Below, piece by piece: positions 1-7,971 of a stretch of DNA of 64,000 bases. A program made the position numbers and the translations under genes. The notes below the pieces were generated by a model, which saw only the letters and a program-made list of their open reading frames with translations, was not told the origin of the DNA and searched no databases. Origin of the DNA: Rhizobium sophoriradicis (GTDB taxonomy: Bacteria > Pseudomonadota > Alphaproteobacteria > Rhizobiales > Rhizobiaceae); the NCBI RefSeq assembly GCF_003939025.1, contig NZ_RQIH01000010.1, positions 218,239 through 282,238 on the forward strand, in the 5' to 3' direction. Each line of letters begins with the position of its first letter. Position 1 is the first letter of the stretch.

Positions 1-414
1 GATGCGGATATAGCGACGCTTGACGCCGAGCGAGACAAGACCGACCTGCTCGATCGCCTCGACGAAAGGCAGCGAACTGCCGTCCATGATCGGCATTTCG
101 GCGCCCTGCACTTCGATCACCACATTGTCGAGGCCGAGCGCATAGATGGCGGCCATGACATGTTCGATCGTCGCAACCGAATGCGTCGGTGAAAAGCCGA
201 GCACTGTGCAGAGGTCGGTATTGCCGACCTGCGAGGAGACGGCCTTCAGTTCGGTGATGTCGCCATTGTCATGCAGGCGCTGGAAAACGACGCCGGTGTC
301 CGATTCGGCCGGGTTCAGCGTGATCGAGACATTAGCACCCGAATGGACCCCGATGCCCGAGAGCGTCACGGGACGCGATACCGTCGTTTGAAAACCCAGC
401 AAGCCAATTGCCAT
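1..414 (-). CDS. lpxC: UDP-3-O-acyl-N-acetylglucosamine deacetylase LpxC, 3' part outside window
   Basis: LpxC is the zinc deacetylase that makes the first committed step of lipid A synthesis in the cytoplasm. The visible 138 codons start at an ATG at 414 (MAIGLLGFQTTVSRPVTLSG) and run off the left edge, so the C-terminal half, including the remaining zinc ligands, is not seen. The frame shows the family landmarks GVHSG near residue 22, the EHVMAAI segment that carries the first zinc-binding histidine, and MDGSSLPFVEA. It lies downstream of ftsZ on the same strand, the usual ftsZ-lpxC order, but a strong hairpin at 629-654 and about 260 bp of spacer suggest it has its own promoter. Confidence 0.93.
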   Translation of the reverse strand, partial: MAIGLLGFQTTVSRPVTLSGIGVHSGANVSITLNPAESDTGVVFQRLHDNGDITELKAVSSQVGNTDLCTVLGFSPTHSVATIEHVMAAIYALGLDNVVIEVQGAEMPIMDGSSLPFVEAIEQVGLVSLGVKRRYIRI

Positions 415-628
415 AAAATCTGCCTTTATTCTTCCGCTCCAGTGATCTGACCCACGGCGCGGTTATCATTCATTCTGCAGAAGGAGCCTTGTTGAGGAGT
501 CTCCTAGGGCAGTTTCCTTGCACCATACTTACGTGCGCCGGCCTCCCAATCCAAATCACTGTTTCTTTCGCATTGTTACGAAGTCACACAATTGAAATCG
601 CTGGAGAATCCGAGGCCGAAAAACAGCA

Positions 629-654
629 ATGCCCGGGACCTGGATCCCGGGCAT
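629..654 (-). terminator. hairpin after ftsZ, probable terminator
   Basis: A perfect 10-bp stem (ATGCCCGGGA with TCCCGGGCAT) and a 6-nt loop lie 23 nt past the ftsZ stop codon. On the minus strand a T-rich stretch (GCTGTTTTTC) follows. It would end most ftsZ transcripts and leave 415-628, where no gene is seen, as the lpxC promoter region. Confidence 0.6.
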
Positions 655-676
655 AAACGGTGCCGAAGCCCCGATC

Positions 677-2407
677 TCAGTTCGACTGGCGGCGCAGGAA
701 TGCCGGGATTTCCAGCTGGTCGTCTTCCTGCATCATCCGGGCCTGCGGAACCGCGCGACCCTGATCGTCGAGATTGCCGCGGCGCGGCGCATAGAGGCTT
801 GCCTCCGGCGACAGCGGACGGCGCTGCTGCGAAGCAGCCGGCGGTGCGGCAGTCATGTCGGCTGCAACCGCGTCATCGTCGCGGCGTCCCAGCGAATTGG
901 TGATTCGCTTGAGCAGACCCATTGGGCCGCGCTCTTCCTGGCCATGCGCGGAAGCCGCCTGCGTGCGGTGGTCGAGCTCGGCCTGGACGACCGGCGGGAA
1001 GTCTTCGACCTTCGGCATGCGCATCGGCTCGGGCGCCTGACGAATGACGGGCTCCTGCCGGACCGGCTGCGGCTGGATGGGCTGCTGCTGGATGGGCTGG
1101 CTCATCACCGGCTGGCTCATCACCGGCGCCGGAGCCTGCTGCGGCACCTGAGGACGCATGGCCGGAGCCTCCGGTGCAGGCGCGAAGATCTTGCTCTGCG
1201 GACGGAAGACTTCCTGCTGCGCAGCAGGCTGCTGAAGCGGTGCGGCGGCACGCGGGGCCGGGATTTCGAGCTCGCGTTCCATCTCGGCTTCGCGGATGGT
1301 CTGCGCGATCGGATCAATGGCCTTTGGTGCCTGCATCACCGGCGCAGGCTGAACTGCGGCCGCTGCCGGAGCAACAGCCGCGGAGGGACGGATAGCGGGC
1401 TTGGCAGCCGGCTGGAAGTTGCGCTCGGCAGCTTCGCTGATCGCCCGGTCGATACCAGTCGCGACGACCGAGACGCGGATGATGCCCTCGAGCGATTCGT
1501 CGAAGGTGGCGCCGAGGATGATGTTGGCGTCGGGATCGACTTCCTCGCGGATACGGGTCGCGGCTTCATCGACTTCGAAGAGCGTAAGGTCGCGACCGCC
1601 GGTGATCGAGATCAGCAGGCCCTGGGCGCCCTTCATCGAGGTTTCGTCGAGCAGCGGGTTGGCGATCGCCGCTTCGGCGGCCTGCAGTGCGCGGCCGGCG
1701 CCGGAGGCTTCGCCGGTGCCCATCATCGCGCGGCCCATTTCGCGCATGACCGAGCGGACGTCGGCGAAGTCGAGGTTGATGAGACCTTCCTTCACCATCA
1801 GGTCGGTGATGCAAGCAACGCCCGAATAGAGAACCTGGTCGGCCATGGCGAACGCGTCGGCGAAGGTCGTCTTGTCGTTGGCAATGCGGAAGAGGTTCTG
1901 GTTCGGAATGACGATCAGCGTGTCGACAGACTTCTGCAGTTCCTGGATGCCCATCTCGGCGAGACGCATGCGGCGGCCGCCTTCGAAATGGAACGGCTTG
2001 GTGACGACGCCGACTGTCAGGATACCCTTGTTGCGGGCGGCCTGCGCGACAACAGGAGCAGCACCGGTACCCGTACCGCCGCCCATGCCGGCGGTGACGA
2101 AGCACATATGCGTGCCGTTCAGGTGATCGACGATTTCGTCGATGCACTCTTCCGCAGCCGCGCGGCCGACTTCCGGCTGCGAACCGGCGCCGAGGCCTTC
2201 GGTGACGTTGACGCCGAGCTGGATGATACGCTCGGCCTTCGTCATCGTCAGCGCCTGCGCATCCGTGTTGGCAACGACGAAGTCGACGCCCTGGAGGCCG
2301 GCGGTGATCATGTTGTTGACGGCGTTGCCGCCACCGCCGCCGACGCCGAACACGGTGATGCGCGGCTTCAGCTCTGTGATGTCAGGCTTTTGCAGCTTGA
2401 TTGTCAT
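677..2407 (-). CDS. ftsZ: cell division GTPase FtsZ with long Pro/Gln-rich linker
   Basis: FtsZ polymerises into the cytoplasmic Z ring that recruits the divisome. The 576-residue product starts at the ATG at 2407, which has an AGAAGGA ribosome site; an in-frame extension to 2452 lacks such support. The tubulin signature GGGTGTG is at residues 109-115, and the GVGGGGGNAV nucleotide-binding segment at 21-30. The globular domain ends near residue 320. It is followed by about 240 residues rich in Pro, Gln and Ala with a repeated VMSQP unit, then the conserved C-terminal peptide ending IPAFLRRQ that binds FtsA and other partners. This is much longer than the ~380 residues of E. coli FtsZ but normal for the long-linker FtsZ of rhizobia. 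It is last in the ddlB-ftsQ-ftsA-ftsZ group, 56 nt after ftsA. Confidence 0.98.
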   Translation of the reverse strand: MTIKLQKPDITELKPRITVFGVGGGGGNAVNNMITAGLQGVDFVVANTDAQALTMTKAERIIQLGVNVTEGLGAGSQPEVGRAAAEECIDEIVDHLNGTHMCFVTAGMGGGTGTGAAPVVAQAARNKGILTVGVVTKPFHFEGGRRMRLAEMGIQELQKSVDTLIVIPNQNLFRIANDKTTFADAFAMADQVLYSGVACITDLMVKEGLINLDFADVRSVMREMGRAMMGTGEASGAGRALQAAEAAIANPLLDETSMKGAQGLLISITGGRDLTLFEVDEAATRIREEVDPDANIILGATFDESLEGIIRVSVVATGIDRAISEAAERNFQPAAKPAIRPSAAVAPAAAAVQPAPVMQAPKAIDPIAQTIREAEMERELEIPAPRAAAPLQQPAAQQEVFRPQSKIFAPAPEAPAMRPQVPQQAPAPVMSQPVMSQPIQQQPIQPQPVRQEPVIRQAPEPMRMPKVEDFPPVVQAELDHRTQAASAHGQEERGPMGLLKRITNSLGRRDDDAVAADMTAAPPAASQQRRPLSPEASLYAPRRGNLDDQGRAVPQARMMQEDDQLEIPAFLRRQSN

Positions 2408-2463
2408 GGTACCTGTTCCTTCTCTCTCTGGCCGCATCGCCACGCCGGCCAATTACTCAAATT

Positions 2464-3795
2464 TCAGAAGCTTTCCTTCAGCCACTGGCCCATCCGGGCT
2501 ATGCGGCTGTTATTTCCCCCAAGCGACATGAGCAGACCGCTCTGTGACGCATGTGTCTCCATGTCCGCCACCTGCGGATAGATCATCAGGCCGACGGCCG
2601 TCGAAAAGGCCGGACCCTTGGCCGCCGTCGGCAATCCCGAAACGCCCATCGGACGGCCGATGCGGACATTGCGGGCAAGGATGCGCCGCGCCACTTCGGC
2701 GAGGCCGGTCAGCTGGCTTGCACCGCCAGTCAAGACGACGCGCTTGCCGACGATCGGGCTGAAGCCGGAGCGCTGGATCCGGTCGCGGATCAGTTCCATC
2801 GTCTCTTCGATTCGCGCCGACACGATTCGCGAAACCAGCGCCCGCGGCACCTGCGACGGCTGGTCGCGATCATCCTCGCCGATCGGCGGGATCGAGATCA
2901 GCTCGCGCTCGTCGGAGGAGTTCGAAAGTGCCGAGGCGTGCACGACCTTCAGCCGCTCCGCATCCTCGATGCGAGTCGAAAGGCCGCGCGCCAGGTCTGT
3001 GGTGACGTGATGGCCGCCGAGGCCGACGGCATCCGTATGTACGAGCTTGCCTTCGGCAAAGACCGAAATGGTCGTCGTGCCGCCGCCCATGTCGATCGCC
3101 GCGCAGCCGAGCTCGACCTCGTCATCGACGAGAGCGGCAAGGCCGGATGCATAGGGCGTCGCGACGATGCCCTCGACCGAAAGATGCGCGCGGTTGACGC
3201 TGAGCTCGAGGTTCTTCAGCGCCGAGCGCTCTGCCGTCACCACATGCATGTCGACGCCGAGCGCATCGCCATACATCGCCAGCGGATCGCGGATACCGCG
3301 CTCGCCGTCGAGCGAGAAGCCCGTCGCCAGCGAATGCAGCACCGAACGGTCCTGGCGCAGCGATTGCTGGCAGGCGGCCGACAGTACCTTCTTCAAATCG
3401 TTGAGCTCGACTTCCTGGCCGCCGAGATCGATCGTCGCCGTGTAGATGTCGCTTCCAAGGCGGCCGGCCGTCAGGTTGACGATCAGGCTCTCGACGGTCA
3501 GCCCCGCCATGCGCTCGGCCGCATCGACGGCGAGGCGGATGACGCCTTCCAGCGCGTCGAGGTCGGCGATAACGCCGGTCTTGATGCCGCGGGAGCGCTG
3601 GTGGCCGATGCCGATGATCTCGATATTGTGCGTGCGGCCCGGCAGGATCTGGCTTTCCTCGCGCGGCGTCAGCCGGCCGATCATGCAGACGACCTTGGTC
3701 GAGCCGATGTCCAGCACCGAAACGATATGAGACCGCTTCGACGAGAGCGGCTTCAGGCGCGGCAGTCCGAAATGGGATGAACCGAACAAGCTCAT
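2464..3795 (-). CDS. ftsA: cell division protein FtsA (actin-like membrane tether)
   Basis: FtsA is an actin-fold ATPase that anchors FtsZ filaments to the inner membrane. The 443-residue product has the phosphate-1 motif VLDIGSTKVVCMIG near residue 27, a phosphate-2 segment AAIDMGGGTTTISVF and the adenosine motif VVLTGGASQLTGL. It ends with a short basic/aromatic tail (RMGQWLKESF), the amphipathic membrane-targeting helix typical of the family. Its start overlaps the ftsQ stop by 4 nt (ATGA), so the two are translationally coupled. Confidence 0.97.
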   Translation of the reverse strand: MSLFGSSHFGLPRLKPLSSKRSHIVSVLDIGSTKVVCMIGRLTPREESQILPGRTHNIEIIGIGHQRSRGIKTGVIADLDALEGVIRLAVDAAERMAGLTVESLIVNLTAGRLGSDIYTATIDLGGQEVELNDLKKVLSAACQQSLRQDRSVLHSLATGFSLDGERGIRDPLAMYGDALGVDMHVVTAERSALKNLELSVNRAHLSVEGIVATPYASGLAALVDDEVELGCAAIDMGGGTTTISVFAEGKLVHTDAVGLGGHHVTTDLARGLSTRIEDAERLKVVHASALSNSSDERELISIPPIGEDDRDQPSQVPRALVSRIVSARIEETMELIRDRIQRSGFSPIVGKRVVLTGGASQLTGLAEVARRILARNVRIGRPMGVSGLPTAAKGPAFSTAVGLMIYPQVADMETHASQSGLLMSLGGNNSRIARMGQWLKESF

Positions 3796-4724
3796 ATATT
3801 CTGCCCCGACTTCTTCAATTCCTTCGTACGCTCCGTTACCGCCGCCTGCCGGCGGACCGCCGCTTCCGGCGTCAGCTGGATCGCGGTCCTGTCCGGCAAT
3901 CTCAGATCGACCGCAGCGATGTCGCGCTCCAGCAGCTGGTGCTGCTCATCGAACTTCGAAAGTGTGGCCAGCGCCTGATCGATGCCGTCTTCCGGCAGCT
4001 TGACGATGACGCCGTTATCCATGTGCAGGTCCCAGCGACGTCCCGATATCCAGACATAGGCCTTCACGCGGGCCTTCACGTCGGGCCACTTCGAGAAGGC
4101 CTCGTCGAGCGAAGCCGCAGCCGTTTCCGCATCGCGGCCGACGACGAGCGGCAGCGACGAAAACTTGTTGTCGCGCAGCGGCGCGATGACGCTGCCGTTC
4201 TTTTCGATCAGCGAAAGCTCCTGCCCGTGCTGCCAGATCGCATAGGCTTGGCGCTCCTTGAGCTTCACCTCGATCGTCTTCGGATAGACCTTGCGGACCT
4301 CGACGCTTTCGACCCAGGGAAGATGGGCGATCTTCCGGCGAGCGGCATCGACGTCGAGCGCGACCAGCGAGGTCGTGCCGTCGAGGCCGATCAGCTGCAG
4401 GATTTCGATTTCGGAAGTTTCCGAATTGCCGGAGACCTTGACGTCCTCGATCGCAAAACCGGCGGCCGTCGTCGTCGCCTGGGCTACCGCTTCCGTGTGA
4501 CCGCCGAGCGACATGCCGTAAAGCCCGGTCGCGCCTAAGAAAGCCAGCGCCGCAACGGTGCCGGTATGGGCCGGGATATAGATGCGGCCGCCGCCGAGGC
4601 TGATCAGGAAACGAGTGACGCGACGCAGTGGACGCGGCAGGACGAATCGCTCCTCGGCCTCCACGGTCGGAAGCACAGCATGATGGCTGGGACGCCCTAT
4701 CCTCTTGACCGTCAACGCAAACAA
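3792..4724 (-). CDS. ftsQ: cell division protein FtsQ
   Basis: FtsQ is a bitopic inner membrane protein that links the early Z ring to the FtsL/FtsB and FtsI/FtsW septal synthesis complex. I place the start at a TTG at 4724 (MFALTVKRIGR), because a GGAGG sits 7 nt upstream; an in-frame GTG at 4745 would add 7 residues. The layout is a basic cytoplasmic N-terminus of about 60 residues, one transmembrane segment around GTVAALAFLGATGLYGMSL, then the POTRA domain starting at FAIEDVKVSGNSETSEIEIL and a beta domain. The gene overlaps the end of ddlB by 13 nt and the start of ftsA by 4 nt. Confidence 0.93.
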   Translation of the reverse strand: MFALTVKRIGRPSHHAVLPTVEAEERFVLPRPLRRVTRFLISLGGGRIYIPAHTGTVAALAFLGATGLYGMSLGGHTEAVAQATTTAAGFAIEDVKVSGNSETSEIEILQLIGLDGTTSLVALDVDAARRKIAHLPWVESVEVRKVYPKTIEVKLKERQAYAIWQHGQELSLIEKNGSVIAPLRDNKFSSLPLVVGRDAETAAASLDEAFSKWPDVKARVKAYVWISGRRWDLHMDNGVIVKLPEDGIDQALATLSKFDEQHQLLERDIAAVDLRLPDRTAIQLTPEAAVRRQAAVTERTKELKKSGQNI

Positions 4725-5638
4725 GACGCGTCCTCCACCATCCACCGGAGAAATTCACCAAAGGAATAACCGGCATGGCCGGCCATTTCGGGCACGAGCG
4801 AGGTTGGAGTCATGCCAGGCTGGGTATTGACCTCCAGCCAGATGATTTCGCCGTCTTCGGAGAAACGATCGTCGTAACGAAAGTCGGACCGACTGACGCC
4901 GCGACAACCGATTGCCTGATGCGCCCTTACGGCCAATGTTTGTATTTTTTGGTAAATATTCGGTGAAATTTTCGCCGGGATGACGTGTTTTGAACCGCCC
5001 ACCGCATACTTGGAATCGTAATCATAGAAATTGTGTCCCAGCGGCACCACCTCGGTGACGCCAAGCGCAGTCTCGCCCATGACACCGCAGGTCAGTTCGC
5101 GGCCGTAGACGTAGCGTTCAACGAGAACCTCCTCGCCATAGTGCCACTCGGGCGAGCTGACGACCTGCGGCGGATGCGCCTGATCTTCCGTGACGATGAC
5201 GACGCCGAAGCTCGACCCTTCGCGAACCGGCTTCACCACATAGGGCGGCCTCATCGGATGCGCTGAAGGAAAGGCGAAACGGTTGACGACCTGTGATTCG
5301 GCAACCGGAATGCCGGCAGCGGCAGCGACAAGTTTTGCCTTGTCCTTGTCCATCGCCAACGCCGAGGCGAGCACGCCCGAATGCGTATAGGGAATTTCCA
5401 GATATTCGAGGATGCCCTGGATGGTGCCATCCTCGCCAAAGGGCCCATGAAGCGCGTTGAAGACGACATCGGGCTTCAGCGCCGCAAGTTTCTCGGAAAC
5501 GTCGCGCGCGACATCGATGCACGTCACCTTGAAGCCTTCGGCTTCGAGGGCTGCTGCGCAAGCCTTTCCCGAGGAAAGGCTGACGGGCCGTTCCGAGGAA
5601 AATCCGCCCATCAGGACAGCGACATGCTTGCGACTCAT
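4712..5638 (-). CDS. ddlB: D-alanine--D-alanine ligase
   Basis: Ddl joins two D-alanines with ATP for the end of the peptidoglycan stem peptide, in the cytoplasm. The 308-residue product has the N-terminal motif VLMGGFSSERPVSLSSG, the HGPFGEDGTIQGILE segment of the active site, and an ATP-grasp core with PYVVKPVREGSSFGV and the metal-binding end WLEVNTQPGMTPTSL. The ATG at 5638 (MSRKHVAVLMGG) is preceded by GGGGGTG. It is the first gene of the downstream dcw block ddlB-ftsQ-ftsA-ftsZ and has 425 bp of non-coding DNA in front. Confidence 0.96.
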   Translation of the reverse strand: MSRKHVAVLMGGFSSERPVSLSSGKACAAALEAEGFKVTCIDVARDVSEKLAALKPDVVFNALHGPFGEDGTIQGILEYLEIPYTHSGVLASALAMDKDKAKLVAAAAGIPVAESQVVNRFAFPSAHPMRPPYVVKPVREGSSFGVVIVTEDQAHPPQVVSSPEWHYGEEVLVERYVYGRELTCGVMGETALGVTEVVPLGHNFYDYDSKYAVGGSKHVIPAKISPNIYQKIQTLAVRAHQAIGCRGVSRSDFRYDDRFSEDGEIIWLEVNTQPGMTPTSLVPEMAGHAGYSFGEFLRWMVEDASCLR

Positions 5639-6063
5639 CAACACCCCCAAAAATAACTTTCACTTTTGAAAACGACGCTTGCGCGAAGCTGTCTGCGCCG
5701 TTTCGGGCCTTTGTCCGATCTGCATGCATTAGAGCATCATTATGGTTAATGAAGTGTTTACTTTCGTTAACTTCCATCTCGGAAATTGGCGATCTTTTAC
5801 CTTTTGCTCATTTCGCCACCATTCCGACGCAAGCGGGGGTGGACCCCGAGCGGAGGCGAAAAATCCTATGTCTTCAACAAGATATGGTGCCGCGCTGACC
5901 CGCGATGGCCTCAGTCGAAGGACCGAGATGCCATCCCTTAATGGCCGCCGCCCGCAGGATTAATTAATGCGGAGAGCCGCAGCATTCGGTCCGCCCTGCT
6001 TTTTTATTGATGCGGGTCTGACTTCCGGTTAGCCAAGGCCGATGGATGAGCAGGGAGAAGATC
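5639..6063. promoter_or_regulatory. intergenic region between ddlB and the plus-strand epimerase
   Basis: This 425-bp stretch has no gene I can support. It must carry the ddlB promoter (leftward) and the epimerase promoter (rightward). It is AT-richer than its surroundings around 5740-5810 and contains TTAA-N7-TTTA at 5746-5760, one base short of a CtrA box, about 108 bp upstream of ddlB, and a GTTAAC at 5767-5772. A 31-codon frame at 5869-5963 has no convincing ribosome site. Confidence 0.5.
5746..5760. promoter_or_regulatory. possible CtrA box upstream of ddlB-ftsQAZ
   Basis: The sequence is TTAATGAAGTGTTTA, matching the alphaproteobacterial CtrA consensus TTAA-N7-TTAA at 7 of 8 fixed bases. 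In Caulobacter CtrA controls the ftsQA and ftsZ promoters, so the location makes sense, but a one-mismatch match is expected a few times by chance in 64 kb. Confidence 0.3.
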
Positions 6064-6993
6064 ATGCGATGCCTCGTCACCGGCGCTGCCGGCTTCGTCG
6101 GTAGTCCGCTTGTCAAACGGCTGCACGCAGAGAAGATTTGTGATCTGGTGGTCACCACCAGATCCCAAACGTCTGCCTTTCCTGATGATGTCAGGCATTT
6201 TCCGATAGACATAACCGACAGGACCGACTGGGCGGCGGCACTTGCAGGCGTCGACGTCATCCTCCATCTTGCCGCCCGCGTTCACATCATGAACGACCGC
6301 GCAGCCGATCCGCTGGCGGAATTCCGCCGGACCAACACCGCCGCCACACTCAACCTTGCCGAACAGGCGGCCCGCGCCGGCGTGAAGAGATTCGTCTTCG
6401 TCAGCACCATCAAGGTCAATGGCGAAGAGAACGATCGGCCGTTCCGGCATGACGACACGCCGAAGCCGATCGATCCTTACGGCATTTCGAAGCTTGAAAG
6501 CGAAATCGGTCTGCGCGAAATCGCCGCCCGCACCGGTATGGAAATCGTCGTCATCCGCCCGCCGCTGGTCTATGGGCCCGGCGCAAGAGGCAACTTCGCC
6601 CTTCTTGTCGGGCTCGTCCGCAAGCGGATACCGCTCCCCTTCGCTTCACTGAAGAACCGCCGCACATTGGTGGCTGTGCAAAATCTCGTCGATCTGATCA
6701 TCACCTGCGCGGCGCATCCGGCCGCCGGCGGCGGGATTTTCCTCGCTGGAGATGGTGAGGACCTGTCGACTCCGGAGCTCATCCGGGGAATCGCGGCGGG
6801 GCTCGGCGTCAAGCCGATGCTGGTCCCCTTCCCGTCTGCATTGCTGCACATGGCGGCGAAGTCTGTCGGGAAGGAGGCCGTCTATCAACGCCTTTGCGGT
6901 TCGCTGCAGGTCGACATATCCGAGGCACGCAAGGTTCTCGGCTGGACGCCGGTCGTCACGCCGCGCCAAGGCCTGAAACTGGCGGTGAAGTAG
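6064..6993 (+). CDS. NAD-dependent sugar-nucleotide epimerase/4-ketoreductase, WbpV/WreQ-like
   Basis: This is an extended short-chain dehydrogenase acting on nucleotide sugars. The 309-residue product starts at the ATG at 6064, with AGGGAG upstream; an earlier in-frame ATG at 6046 would contain that ribosome site. It shows the Rossmann motif TGAAGFVGS near residue 6, the catalytic segment VSTIKVNGEEN, and the YGISK active-site tyrosine and lysine. The segments PPLVYGPGARGNF and FLAGDGEDLSTPELIR resemble, from memory, the WbpV/WreQ group that reduces UDP-4-keto-6-deoxy-GlcNAc to UDP-N-acetylquinovosamine for O-antigen; a UDP-glucose 4-epimerase is the alternative. It lies alone on the plus strand inside the dcw cluster, and its stop is 3 nt from the convergent murB stop. 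Confidence 0.85.
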   Translation: MRCLVTGAAGFVGSPLVKRLHAEKICDLVVTTRSQTSAFPDDVRHFPIDITDRTDWAAALAGVDVILHLAARVHIMNDRAADPLAEFRRTNTAATLNLAEQAARAGVKRFVFVSTIKVNGEENDRPFRHDDTPKPIDPYGISKLESEIGLREIAARTGMEIVVIRPPLVYGPGARGNFALLVGLVRKRIPLPFASLKNRRTLVAVQNLVDLIITCAAHPAAGGGIFLAGDGEDLSTPELIRGIAAGLGVKPMLVPFPSALLHMAAKSVGKEAVYQRLCGSLQVDISEARKVLGWTPVVTPRQGLKLAVK

Positions 6994-6996
6994 CCG

Positions 6997-7971
6997 TTAT
7001 TCGCTGGTGACGCCCTGGAACGGGCGCACTTCGCGGCCGGGCATGAAGACACCGAGGCGCTTGATTTCCCATTCGAGCTTGATGCCATCTTTCTCGAAGA
7101 CCTCGCGGCGCACCTGCTCGCCAAGATATTCGAGATCGTAGCCGGTCGCCTGCCCCATATTGATCATGAAGTTGCAGTGAAGCGACGACATCTGCGCGCC
7201 ACCAATGACGAGGCCGCGGCAGCCCGCCTCGTCGATCAGCTTCCAAGCCGAGTGGCCGGGCGGGTTCTTGAAGGTCGAGCCGCCGGTCTTCTCGCGCACC
7301 GGCTGCACCGTCTCGCGATGATTGCGCACGGCATCCATCTCGGCGCGGATCTGGGCGCGATCCTCTGGATAGCCCTCGAACAGCACCGAGGTGAAGATAA
7401 GGTCGGCAGGGGCTGCGGAATGCCGGTAGGAATAGCCCATCTCGGCATTGGAAAGCACATGCTTGTTGCCCTTGCGGTCGACCGCGTTGACCTCGATCAG
7501 CCGCTCGCGCGTCTCCACCCCGTTGGCGCCGGCATTCATGCGCGCCGCGCCACCGATGGCGCCGGGAATGCCGTAGTAGAAATGAAAGCCGCCGATGCCG
7601 TTGTCCATCGCCATCGCCGCCACATGCTTGTCCGGGCAGATGGCGCCGGCAAGGATGCGGTTTTCACCGGCCAGCTCGACGAAGCCGAAGCCCTTCGCCG
7701 ACAGGCGCAGCACGACGCCGGGAATGCCGCCGTCGCGCACCAGGATATTGGAGCCGACGCCGATCACCGTCAGCGGCACCTCTTCCGGCAGGATCTTCAG
7801 GAAGGCGATGAGATCGTCGACATCATGCGGCTGGAACATCAGCTCGGCGAGCCCGCCGGCCCTGAACCAGGTGACGCGGTCCATGGGGGCATCCGGCGTG
7901 ATGCGACCGCGGATATCCTTTACACCGTCTCCGAGAGACGCGAGAAGCTTTTCCCCATTCACCTGTTTCAT
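6997..7971 (-). CDS. murB: UDP-N-acetylenolpyruvoylglucosamine reductase MurB
   Basis: MurB is the FAD enzyme that reduces the enolpyruvyl group to give UDP-MurNAc. The 324-residue product starts at the ATG at 7971 (MKQVNGEKLLASLGD), which overlaps the murC stop by 4 nt. The FAD domain shows RVTWFRAGGLAELMF, VIGVGSNILVRDGG and YGIPGAIGGAARMNAGA; the substrate domain has EMGYSYRHS and the catalytic serine segment GGSTFKNPPG. It is the last gene of the mraZ-to-murB run. Its stop codon meets the stop of the plus-strand epimerase, so there is no room for a separate terminator between the two genes. Confidence 0.97.
   Translation of the reverse strand: MKQVNGEKLLASLGDGVKDIRGRITPDAPMDRVTWFRAGGLAELMFQPHDVDDLIAFLKILPEEVPLTVIGVGSNILVRDGGIPGVVLRLSAKGFGFVELAGENRILAGAICPDKHVAAMAMDNGIGGFHFYYGIPGAIGGAARMNAGANGVETRERLIEVNAVDRKGNKHVLSNAEMGYSYRHSAAPADLIFTSVLFEGYPEDRAQIRAEMDAVRNHRETVQPVREKTGGSTFKNPPGHSAWKLIDEAGCRGLVIGGAQMSSLHCNFMINMGQATGYDLEYLGEQVRREVFEKDGIKLEWEIKRLGVFMPGREVRPFQGVTSE

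Noticed and set aside
629..2581. Long plus-strand open frame opposite ftsZ
   Set aside because: It is the antisense shadow of a high-GC gene: Arg/Leu/His-rich product, no family motif, and it spans the ftsZ start and spacer. FtsZ on the other strand has every expected motif.
5869..5963. 31-codon ORF in the ddlB-epimerase gap
   Set aside because: No convincing ribosome site, composition is not distinctive, and nothing else supports translation.
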